Positions 26,301 to 32,795 of a stretch of DNA of 37,603 nucleotides are shown piece after piece. Where the stretch lies: contig CAILLA010000282.1 in assembly GCA_903834925.1 (NCBI GenBank), positions 1 through 37,603 of the forward strand, given 5' to 3'. Source of the DNA: an uncultured Schlesneria sp. GTDB lineage: Bacteria > Planctomycetota > Planctomycetia > Planctomycetales > Planctomycetaceae. Each line of letters starts with the position of its first letter. Position 1 is the stretch's first letter. The notes beneath the pieces are model-generated. The model ran no database searches, was not told the DNA's origin, and saw only the letters and a list, made by a program, of their open reading frames with translations. The translations under genes were made by a program, and so were the position numbers.

Positions 26301-26693
26301 TTCCCCTTTCGGAGCACGTCTCTTTCCAAGCGTCAGTAAGCGAGCAAGTCTTCCGTAACCCTTTCGATTCATCGCAAGAAGAACGACACTCGATGCATCA
26401 TCCAGGATCAGTTCTGTTCCAATGAGCAGTTTCATTCCAAGTGGCTTGGCGGCGACATGTGCGCGAACAATACCTGCAAGGCTGTTTCGATCTGTAATTG
26501 CCAATCCGTTGTAGTGAAGATCTGCCGCTCGCTGGACCAATTCGTCGGGATGCGATGCGCCTCGAAGAAACGAGTAATTGGTCAGACAGTTTAACTCGGC
26601 GAATCCAGCCTGTTTCTGCTCATGTGATTTCCGCGTCACCGAAGGGGGCGGTGGTTGTGGTATCCGCAGTTTTGGATTGGGAATTTCAGGCAT
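23382..26693 (-). CDS. dnaE2: Error-prone DNA polymerase, DnaE2 (ImuC) type
   Basis: A 1103-aa C-family polymerase alpha subunit, in the usual size range of DnaE2. It has a PHP domain (about 29-240, beginning [19 protein letters not shown]), the DnaE catalytic domain with the acidic [12 protein letters not shown] and the third aspartate in [12 protein letters not shown], a finger/thumb region ([53 protein letters not shown]), tandem HhH (about 865-930) and a C-terminal OB-fold (about 985-1075). The first PHP motif reads ELNC where ELHC is usual, so a metal-binding His is replaced and PHP activity is doubtful. About 40 extra residues sit between [10 protein letters not shown] and [13 protein letters not shown]. 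DnaE2 performs translesion synthesis and usually sits with imuA and imuB; neither is in the window. No clear LexA box was found upstream. Confidence 0.95.
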   Translation of the reverse strand: [1103 protein letters not shown]

Positions 26694-26922
26694 AAGTTAC
26701 CGCAGGTCAGTATCACGACTTTGTTCTTGGCATGCACCATCGCCGTTTTCACTCGGATCTTATGCGATTGGCTTTCTGGTATCACCCTGGGCGTCTTGGA
26801 CTCTTTGGCTTATATGCATGCAGGGGCTTTCACTCGTTGCGAAGCAGAGCTCCGACGAGTCCTCGTTACAAAGCTGGAGCTTTGTAACGAGGACTCGCGG
26901 ACGAGTACACTACGTCGTGACA
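26694..26922. other. Intergenic region between hypE and dnaE2
   Basis: This 229-bp stretch separates the end of hypE from the start of dnaE2 (both minus strand). It contains the REP-like palindrome at 26840-26897 and presumably the dnaE2 promoter. Short plus-strand frames across it (for example 26655-26963) start inside dnaE2 and run through the palindrome, so I do not consider them genes. Confidence 0.5.
26840..26897. repeat. REP-like palindrome, copy B (20-bp perfect stem)
   Basis: Bases 26856-26875 and 26878-26897 are exact reverse complements separated by GG (the centre AAGCTGGAGCTT is shared with copy A at 17191-17240). It lies 26 bases beyond the hypE stop, so on the minus strand it could end or stabilise the hypCDE transcript. 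No U-tract follows on that strand. The preceding GCGAAGCAGAGCTCCG also matches copy A. Confidence 0.8.
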
Positions 26923-28002
26923 CTAACAGATTCTCGGTAGTTGTTCTCCGATTTGCATCGTGATCACTCGGGTCGAACCGAAGGCGGTTTTTGCGATGAC
27001 CATCTTCCTGCGTGTGTCGACCACGCGGCCTATGATGCGGGCATTTGTGCCAAATTCATGCTGATGCATGGCGGCGATAATCGCTTCCGCAGCAGTGGAA
27101 GGAACGATTGCCAGCAGCTTTCCCTCGTTGGCAACGAAAAGTGGATCCAGTCCCAGAAGTTCACATGCCGACTGCACGCAGGGGTTGATGGGGATGGTCG
27201 TCTCGTCGATTTCAATTCCAACATTCGATGCGGCCGCGATTTCATTGAGTGACGTCGCTACACCGCCCCGGGTTGGGTCACGCAGCGTACGGATGTCAGG
27301 ACAGGCGGCGAGCATTTTTTCAACCAGTTCGTGTAATGGCGCGCTGTCGCTGAAGATTAGCGATTCGAACTCGAATCCTTCGCGGACACTCATGATCGCC
27401 ATGCCGTGATCGCCGATGGTCCCGCTGAGAATTACAACATCGCCGGGACTCGCTTGATCTGCAGCGATCCGTAGTCCCGGTTGGACGACACCGATCCCTG
27501 TGGTATTGATAAAGCAGCCGTCTCCGTGGCCTCGCTCAACGACTTTTGTGTCGCCCGTAACGATTTGGACCCCCGCCCTTCTCGCGGCGAGGCTCATTGA
27601 TTTTACGATTGCGTGTAGAGTCTCCATCGGGAGACCTTCTTCGATGATAAATGCCGCACTCAGGTACAACGGCTTGGCACCGCTCATTGCCAGGTCATTG
27701 ACCGTCCCATTGATCGCCAGATCGCCGATGTTTCCGCCTAGAAAAAACAACGGGCGGACGACAAAAGAATCGGTCGAAAAGGCGAGACGTTGGTCGCCAA
27801 TATCCAGGATCGTCGAATCGCGCAACTGATTGAGCTTTTCGTTTCCAAACGCCGGGAGAAACAAGTGTTCGATCAATTCTGCAGTAAGCTTGCCCCCTCC
27901 ACCGTGACCCATGACAATTTCGTTAAAGTCGCGAAGGGGGACAGGACAACTCATTCCGTCGAACTGAGGCGTTTCGATGCCCGTCTGAATGTTGACGTTC
28001 AT
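26923..28002 (-). CDS. hypE: Hydrogenase maturation factor HypE
   Basis: A 359-aa PurM/AIR-synthase-like ATPase. HypE dehydrates the carbamoyl group, delivered by HypF to its C-terminal cysteine, into the cyanide ligand of the [NiFe] centre. The N-terminal motif is [20 protein letters not shown]; later landmarks are [65 protein letters not shown] and [14 protein letters not shown]. The protein ends in PRIC, the conserved C-terminal Cys that carries the thiocarboxamide, so it should be functional. The ATG at 28002 overlaps the hypD stop in an ATGA, which fixes the start; an upstream in-frame extension to 28125 lies inside hypD and has no similarity. It is the last gene of the hypC-hypD-hypE run. 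Confidence 0.97.
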   Translation of the reverse strand: MNVNIQTGIETPQFDGMSCPVPLRDFNEIVMGHGGGGKLTAELIEHLFLPAFGNEKLNQLRDSTILDIGDQRLAFSTDSFVVRPLFFLGGNIGDLAINGTVNDLAMSGAKPLYLSAAFIIEEGLPMETLHAIVKSMSLAARRAGVQIVTGDTKVVERGHGDGCFINTTGIGVVQPGLRIAADQASPGDVVILSGTIGDHGMAIMSVREGFEFESLIFSDSAPLHELVEKMLAACPDIRTLRDPTRGGVATSLNEIAAASNVGIEIDETTIPINPCVQSACELLGLDPLFVANEGKLLAIVPSTAAEAIIAAMHQHEFGTNARIIGRVVDTRRKMVIAKTAFGSTRVITMQIGEQLPRIC

Positions 28003-29177
28003 GCCGTCACCTCTGCATTCAGAAAGCGGCCGTAGTTGAAGTAGGCGGCACAGGCCCCTTCGCTCGACACCATCGTGGCTCCTAAAGGCGTGCGAGGAGT
28101 ACACTGTTTTCCGAATGCAGGACACTCGTGCGGTTTAATCGCCCCCAGCAAAACTTCGCCGCTTCGACAAAGAGTCGACTCGCAAGTCGCATGGGCTTCA
28201 GCCCGTGCAGCTCCTCCCTGTAAGTCTTCGCCATTCCGGCACAAGGTCGACTCGCACGTACTAACCCCCGAAAGATTGAAACGAATTTCTGCGTCGAAGT
28301 CACGATACGCGTGGCTCAGTCGCCAGCCGCTTTGAGGAATCAGGCCAATACCACGCCACGACCGGTCCGTGACATCGAAAACTTCGTTGATCACCTGTTG
28401 AGCAAGCTTGTTTCCCTCGAGCGAGACAACGCGTTCGAAGGCGTTTTCGACATATGCTTTCTTGGATTCCAATTGAATAACCGCACGTCGAATCCCGTCA
28501 AGAATATCGAGTGGTTCAAAGCCCGTGATCACGATCGGAATGTGATATCGGTCGCTCAGCGGTGGGTATTGCGAATATCCCATCACGCTGCAGACATGCC
28601 CGGCAGCCAGAAAGGCTTGAACTCGGTTAGACGGCGAATTCATGATCGCTTCGATCGCGGGTGGAACAAGCACGTGTGACACCAATACGGAAAAATTCGT
28701 AAGACCTTGTTGTTTGGCGAGCTTGACGGCCATCGCGTTTGCAGGCGCTGTCGTTTCAAAACCGATCGCGAAAAAGACAATTTCGCGGGTCGGCTCGTTT
28801 CTGGCAATTCGCAGTGCGTCGAGCGGCGAATAGACAATGCGGACATCGCCACCGGTACTTTTTACGCTAAGCAGATCTCGCTGGCTTCCGGGGACTCGCA
28901 GCATGTCGCCGAACGAGCAAAACGTCACGTTCGGACGAGCGGCAATGTCCAGCGCCTTGTCAATCATCTCCAGCGGCGTCACACAGACGGGACAACCAGG
29001 TCCGTGAATCAGTTCGATTTCAGGAGGAATGATCTGGTCAATTCCGTTGCGGATAATCGAATGAGTCTGCCCGCCGCAGACCTCCATGATGGCCCATTTG
29101 CGAGTGGTTTGCTTGCGGATTTCATCAGCCAGTCGCCGAGCTTTTTCGCCATCACGAAATTCCATCAGGTATTTCAT
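27999..29177 (-). CDS. hypD: Hydrogenase maturation factor HypD, with a 24-residue internal duplication
   Basis: A 392-aa iron-sulfur scaffold on which, with HypC, the Fe(CN)2CO unit is built. Conserved cysteines are present: Cys34 in MEVCGGQTH and Cys62/Cys65 in GPGCPVC; also [27 protein letters not shown] and [17 protein letters not shown]. In the C-terminal cluster region, Cys in HEC, QCTP and SSEGAC remain, but the usual CxCGE reads LCRSGE (second Cys replaced by Ser) and GxCMVSSEG reads GATMVSSEG. The oddity is a duplicated segment: [11 protein letters not shown] at 307-317 and [11 protein letters not shown] at 331-341, exactly 24 codons apart, with a palindrome between. This makes the protein about 25 residues longer than usual. 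It overlaps hypC at its start and hypE at its end by 4 bases each. Confidence 0.96.
   Translation of the reverse strand: MKYLMEFRDGEKARRLADEIRKQTTRKWAIMEVCGGQTHSIIRNGIDQIIPPEIELIHGPGCPVCVTPLEMIDKALDIAARPNVTFCSFGDMLRVPGSQRDLLSVKSTGGDVRIVYSPLDALRIARNEPTREIVFFAIGFETTAPANAMAVKLAKQQGLTNFSVLVSHVLVPPAIEAIMNSPSNRVQAFLAAGHVCSVMGYSQYPPLSDRYHIPIVITGFEPLDILDGIRRAVIQLESKKAYVENAFERVVSLEGNKLAQQVINEVFDVTDRSWRGIGLIPQSGWRLSHAYRDFDAEIRFNLSGVSTCESTLCRNGEDLQGGAARAEAHATCESTLCRSGEVLLGAIKPHECPAFGKQCTPRTPLGATMVSSEGACAAYFNYGRFLNAEVTA
28155..28259. repeat. In-frame repeat with palindrome inside hypD
   Basis: Two 33-base copies (28155-28187 and 28227-28259; about 25 of 33 identical) lie 72 bases apart. Between them is a 20-base near-palindrome at 28189-28208 (GCATGGGCTTCAGCCCGTGC), a type of sequence I recall as a common planctomycete extragenic repeat. 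The spacing is a multiple of three, so hypD stays open. Confidence 0.75.
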
Positions 29178-29434
29178 TGTTGGGCTTTCTCTTCAGCCAG
29201 TTCTTCATCCATCATGCCGAGTTGTTCAAATAGTCGTAAAGTTTCCAACGCGGCCGCTTCGTCGATCTGGCTGATGGCGAACCCAACATGGACAAGCGCA
29301 TAATCACCAACGTGAATCTCAGGGAGATAGATCAGGCAAACATCTTTCACGACACCACCGAAATTCACTTTTCCCATAACGGTGCCGTTCTCTTCGAAGA
29401 TCCGTTCGACACGGCCTGGGACGGCGAGGCACAT
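29174..29434 (-). CDS. hypC: Hydrogenase maturation chaperone HypC
   Basis: An 86-aa HypC/HupF/HypG family protein that binds HypD and the hydrogenase large subunit and shuttles the Fe(CN)2CO unit. It starts MCLAVPGRV, with the essential Cys2, and continues with the OB-like core ([38 protein letters not shown]) and an acidic C-terminal helix. The start at 29434 is fixed by MCLAVPG and by GGAG 8 bases upstream; the frame is open further upstream but that part is not conserved. The stop overlaps the hypD start (ATGA). A small exported-protein gene ends 10 bp upstream in the same direction. hypA, hypB, hypF and the hydrogenase itself are not in the window. Confidence 0.96.
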   Translation of the reverse strand: MCLAVPGRVERIFEENGTVMGKVNFGGVVKDVCLIYLPEIHVGDYALVHVGFAISQIDEAAALETLRLFEQLGMMDEELAEEKAQQ

Positions 29435-29444
29435 TTCACTTCTC

Positions 29445-29846
29445 CTACTTATCGCTTTTCTGCCTCGTGGCCTTGATATCCCAATCCCGCTTTTCACCTC
29501 CGAAATCCGAGGTCCCTTTTCCCTTAATTTGATCTCCGTCGATCGTCAGCTTGTATTCAACGTTGATACTGCTATCCATTCCCGGCAATTTTCGCACGGC
29601 AGAGAATGTCAGCGTACTTTCCTTCAACTTCAGGTCCTTGAGTTTCTCTCCTTCCTGGTCCGGCCAGTTCATCGTTCCGGTGAGGCTGTCCCCGTCCTTC
29701 TTGATTTTCAAGGTAGACGTTCGCTGTTGACCACCAATCTCATACTCACACTTCCATGTCCCGGCTGGATCGGCTGCTTTGTTGTCAGCTGCGTTCGCCA
29801 GAACGCATGCCCCGATGACCACCGCCATTGAAAGAATCGCCTTCAT
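29445..29846 (-). CDS. Small exported beta-rich protein
   Basis: A 133-aa protein with a clear signal peptide (MKAILSMAVVIGACVLANA, cleavage after ANA) and a mature part made of alternating strands: GTWKCEYEIGGQQRTSTLKI, DSLTGTMNWPDQEGEKLKDL, STLTFSAVRKL, VEYKLTIDGDQIKGKGT, RDWDIKATR. This is the pattern of the short lipocalin/avidin-like exported proteins common in planctomycetes; ligand unknown. The ATG at 29846 follows AGAGGCG. A TATAAT hexamer lies 14 bases before the start (29860-29865, minus strand) but has no matching -35. It ends 10 bp before hypC, so it may lead the hypCDE transcript even though its export suggests an unrelated job. Confidence 0.82.
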   Translation of the reverse strand: MKAILSMAVVIGACVLANAADNKAADPAGTWKCEYEIGGQQRTSTLKIKKDGDSLTGTMNWPDQEGEKLKDLKLKESTLTFSAVRKLPGMDSSINVEYKLTIDGDQIKGKGTSDFGGEKRDWDIKATRQKSDK

Positions 29847-30301
29847 GATCGCCTCTTAGATTATAGGACAACGGAAGCCGTCCGATATAGACCGCCCCCC
29901 TAGCGACAGAGAGTGTATCTCTGCCGCGAGCGGTTGTCAGGGTAGAGACCAAAGACCTTCGAAGTGATCGGCGCGCCGATTCGACAGCACAGGGGGTTGC
30001 GGATTAAACGACGAGAACCAACACCGCGCCAACGATCAATTAAACGTCGGATAATCACAGAGCTTGATTGGCAGGAAACGGTGATTGGGTGATGTTCCGG
30101 ACACGCTCGGCCAAAACCAAAAGTGTTGACCACGAATCGGACGAATCGCACGAATAAAAAACAACGAGCACTGGGTTACCGCAAACGGTAATCCGGTGCT
30201 CGTTGGATTGTCGACCCAGTCCATAGTTCGAGACGACGAAAAGAGAGTCGCGCATCGAACTCTTTTCTGTCTATTTTCTACTCACGTAAATACCACTCTT
30301 T
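29847..30301. other. Intergenic region with terminator and repeat remnants
   Basis: About 450 bp between the BMC gene and the small exported-protein gene (both minus strand). It contains the terminator at 30153-30204 and, beside it, CGAATCGG-ACGAATCGC-ACGAAT units (30132-30156), which resemble a dispersed planctomycete repeat. A hairpin GGAC-CGG/CCG-TCC lies at about 29866-29883. No credible gene is present, and the promoter for 29846 leftwards should be here. Confidence 0.5.
30153..30204 (-). terminator. Strong rho-independent terminator downstream of the BMC gene
   Basis: On the minus strand, 30204-30186 pairs with 30181-30163 over 19 base pairs (two G-U) around a 4-nt loop, and is followed by GTTTTTTATT (30162-30153). 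Its outer stem is AACGAGCAC / GTGCTCGTT. It ends the transcript that comes from the BMC gene about 130 bases upstream. Confidence 0.85.
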
Positions 30302-30331
30302 ATTTTTTCTGCCGTCATCGGCAGAAAAAAT
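30302..30331. other. 13-bp hairpin at the BMC stop codon
   Basis: ATTTTTTCTGCCG (30302-30314) pairs with CGGCAGAAAAAAT (30319-30331) around TCAT. Its edge is the last base of the BMC stop codon. The A/T runs are inside the stem with T on the 5' side on either strand, the reverse of a normal terminator, so I read it as an mRNA 3'-end structure rather than a terminator. Confidence 0.65.
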
Positions 30332-30939
30332 CAGGGGAGCAGAGCGGCAAGGTCGGCGTGAGGGCGAGCGATCACGTCGGCGAGAATTAGCTTTCCGCCC
30401 AGGCGCTCGACCGTTTGACGGCCGACTTCGATCGCGGTTTGTACGGCAGCGACATCGCCGCGGATCATGATCGTGACGTAGGCGGCACCGATTTTTTCTT
30501 TGCCAGCCAGCGTGATGTTGGAGGCTTTCAGCATATCGTCAGTCGCATGCAGTGCGGCGACAAGACCTTGTGTTTCCAACAGTCCAAGTGCATTCGTAGT
30601 CGACATAGCGTTCTCTCTGGGTTTGCGAATATCGTATCCACCGAGCAGGGGACTAAAAACAGGCTTTGAGTCCGCCAAATTATAAGTCAGTTCCAGGGGG
30701 GCGGCCATCACAGTGTAGAAGGCCGAACTTCCCATCATTTTTGCAATCGCTGCACCACGTTCAGCGGCGGCCTGCACGTCAGAGACTGGCCCGACCAGCT
30801 TGATGCATTGGGCAGCTCCGTCCGTGCTTTCGATGCCGAGAATGCGGACGTTGGCCGCCTTCGAACACGCGTCAGCAACGATAAACGAAGGAGCCAGGTT
30901 ATTCACTTCGAGCAGTGCGAGGCTCAACGAATTGTTCAT
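30331..30939 (-). CDS. Tandem BMC-domain microcompartment shell protein (BMC-T)
   Basis: A 202-aa protein with two BMC folds, so it should form a pseudohexameric trimer in a microcompartment shell. Domain 1 covers about residues 7-88 (LALLEVNNLAPSFIVADACSKAANVRILGIES, IKLVGPVSDVQAAAERGAAIA). Domain 2 covers about 113-190 (ALGLLETQGLVAALHATDDMLKASNITLAGKEKIG, VTIMIRGDVAAVQTAIEVGRQ), ending RPHADLAALLP. Domain 2 is the closer match to ordinary BMC-H proteins. The ATG at 30939 is chosen (AAGG 9 bases upstream; TTG at 30942 is the alternative). Met112 (30606) begins exactly at domain 2 and is preceded by AGAGAG, so a separate single-domain product is possible. No other shell protein, aldehyde dehydrogenase or signature enzyme is nearby, unlike the known planctomycete fucose/rhamnose compartment locus. 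It is monocistronic and followed by two hairpins. Confidence 0.93.
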   Translation of the reverse strand: MNNSLSLALLEVNNLAPSFIVADACSKAANVRILGIESTDGAAQCIKLVGPVSDVQAAAERGAAIAKMMGSSAFYTVMAAPLELTYNLADSKPVFSPLLGGYDIRKPRENAMSTTNALGLLETQGLVAALHATDDMLKASNITLAGKEKIGAAYVTIMIRGDVAAVQTAIEVGRQTVERLGGKLILADVIARPHADLAALLP

Positions 30940-31451
30940 CAATTAACCTTATTCGAAAGCCTGCGACAGCCTTGCAGGTCAGGTTCCGCCCGGTTGGAAG
31001 GGGCCTGACATCTTTATGTGTAAACGTCTGGCACTGGGTCAGCGACATTTCAATCCAAAGGTCGGACGATCAATCACATCAATACCATCCGCGAATTGTC
31101 GAACCGGCATTTTGACAAACTGGGCAAAGAACAGCAACTTTGCGGGCGTTTTGGAAAACCGGATTTGCCCTGTTCGCGATAGTCCCATCGACCAAGTCGG
31201 TGAGTTGTCTGCATTTTGATTTTCGGAGAGGGAACTTCCGACGAAACCTGGCCCGCTTTTCGCCTGAAAATAAGAAAAGATCGCAATCTCAAACCTCACC
31301 TGACGCAAAAGTAAGAAAAGTTTGCAAGATTGCTCAAAACTTTCTTCTTTGCCATGTGTTAAACATTGGGACTTGAAGTTCTTCTGAACTTGGTAGATTG
31401 ATGAGGCGATTCGACTCAGAAGCGTGTTGAACTTCTTCCTGGAGAGAGACC
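30940..31451. other. Divergent intergenic region between BMC-T and the VWA cluster
   Basis: About 510 bp with no believable gene; the 140-codon minus-strand frame at 31039-31461 has no family features. A stem GTCAGG / CCTGAC with an inner TTCC/GGAA lies at 30978-31009. Two related A-rich segments occur at about 31265-31285 (AAAATAAGAAAAGATCGCAA) and 31306-31329 (AAAAGTAAGAAAAGTTTGCA). A dyad AAGTTC-TTCT-GAACTT is at 31377-31392. Promoters for both divergent units should lie here. Confidence 0.45.
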
Positions 31452-32768
31452 ATGCCGTCACGTGCGATCATCCGCTGTTTCTCAATCGTTTGTCTCACGC
31501 TTTTGGCTGGTGCCTGTTTGGGCGGGAATTCCCGCTCATTTGGGGAGTCGAGTTCTGGTGGTGGTCCTTCTAACAGAGGTAGCAAAACGACGAAGGGGGC
31601 GACGGCTAAGTCTCTCGATTCACTCTTAAAATCCAAGACGGAATCGCTTTGGAAAAAGGGCTTGGGGTCGGTAACGTCCGAATCCTTGAACGACGACGAG
31701 ATTGTGGAATCGCTCGTCCGGTTCGTGAATCGAGAAACCACCGCAGAAAATTTGACACCACCGCTCGTCCAGGCGATGTCCCTGTTGGCTGAGGCGAAGC
31801 AGACGCAAGCAGCGGAAACTCTCGCCAAAATCCTCGAATCGGGTGATTTTCGACTGGTGATGGCTGCTGCCGACATCGCCTCGACGACCAAAGACCGCGG
31901 ATTTTTGGAACCTTTGATGAAACTGACTCAGCGCCGCGAGTATTCCCAGCGATACGGTTTCAGACGCTGTGTTGTGGATGCCGTGGCAAAGTATCCCGAC
32001 AAGAAGGCTGTCGATTTTCTAGTCGATCGACTCGAAAAATCGGACGGGCAGCTGAAATACGAAACTGCACTCAGCCTTCAGAAAACGACCGGTCAGGAAT
32101 TTGGTGGTATCGCCACCGACTGGCGTAACTGGTGGCAGGAAAATCGAGATCACTTCGTGTTTGCGTCACGCGTGGAAGCGTCGCAGCCGGTCGCTTTGAA
32201 TATTGCTCCCAAGCCAATTCCGTGGGATGAGTCGAGGCCCAGTTTCTACGGAATGACGATCTATGCGAAACGAGTCGTCTTCGTGATCGACCGATCTGGA
32301 AGCATGAATTCGTCTGTGAATGGTGAAACTCGTCTCGAACGAGCTCAAAAAGAATTGCAACGAGCGATCAAGGCTCTGACGGAGTCCGACTATTTCAACA
32401 TCGTCGCCTTCAGCGATCGAATGCAAGTTTTCCAAACAAAACTTGTCCAGGCGACGGATGCCAACAAACTTGATGGGATTCGGTTCGGTTACGGTCTTGA
32501 CGCACTGGGAGAAACTGCGTGCTATGAACCTCTGAAGATGGGGCTTGATGCGAGCAACGATCTTGAGTTGATGCTGTTCTTGTCGGACGGCGAACCGAAT
32601 GCGGGGGCACTGGTTGATCCCCAGGCGATTGTCGTCGCCATTGCCAATCATAACCTGACACAACGCACAACGATTCACACATTGGGAATCGACGCCCGGT
32701 ATTCGCACGAGGCTTTTTTAAAGAACCTGGCGGAAAAGAACTACGGTAAACTTCTCCTGCTCCGCTAA
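31452..32768 (+). CDS. Exported HEAT-like / von Willebrand factor A protein
   Basis: A 438-aa protein. The N-terminal signal sequence has LTLLAGACLGG, a marginal lipobox with Cys22. A Ser/Gly-rich linker (26-50) is followed by helical HEAT-like repeats (about 80-235, with SLLAEAKQTQAAETLAKILESGDFRLVMAAADIA and KAVDFLVDRLEK). A VWA domain follows (about 272-437), with MIDAS DRSGSM at 280-285, Thr355 in ETACYEPL, and SDGEPN at 378-383, so metal-dependent ligand binding is plausible. The start at 31452 follows GGAGAGAG. The protein is probably anchored or secreted outside the inner membrane. It lies 27 bp upstream of the Hint-domain gene and looks co-transcribed. Ligand and role unknown. Confidence 0.9.
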   Translation: MPSRAIIRCFSIVCLTLLAGACLGGNSRSFGESSSGGGPSNRGSKTTKGATAKSLDSLLKSKTESLWKKGLGSVTSESLNDDEIVESLVRFVNRETTAENLTPPLVQAMSLLAEAKQTQAAETLAKILESGDFRLVMAAADIASTTKDRGFLEPLMKLTQRREYSQRYGFRRCVVDAVAKYPDKKAVDFLVDRLEKSDGQLKYETALSLQKTTGQEFGGIATDWRNWWQENRDHFVFASRVEASQPVALNIAPKPIPWDESRPSFYGMTIYAKRVVFVIDRSGSMNSSVNGETRLERAQKELQRAIKALTESDYFNIVAFSDRMQVFQTKLVQATDANKLDGIRFGYGLDALGETACYEPLKMGLDASNDLELMLFLSDGEPNAGALVDPQAIVVAIANHNLTQRTTIHTLGIDARYSHEAFLKNLAEKNYGKLLLLR

Positions 32769-32795
32769 ACGGACATGTTATAAGGTGGAAATGAT

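Noticed and set aside
26655-26963. 102-codon plus-strand frame with a hydrophobic start
   Set aside because: It starts inside dnaE2, runs through the REP palindrome and ends inside hypE; no ribosome binding site or family resemblance.
28003-28125. 41-residue N-terminal extension of HypE
   Set aside because: It lies entirely within hypD in another frame; the ATGA overlap at 27999-28002 gives the expected start.
29860-29865. TATAAT on the minus strand as a -10 box for the small exported-protein gene
   Set aside because: It lies only 14 bases before the start codon, would leave almost no leader, and no -35 hexamer is at the right distance.
31039-31461. 140-codon minus-strand open frame between BMC-T and the VWA gene
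   Set aside because: It overlaps the VWA gene start, has no motif, and covers what should be a promoter region.
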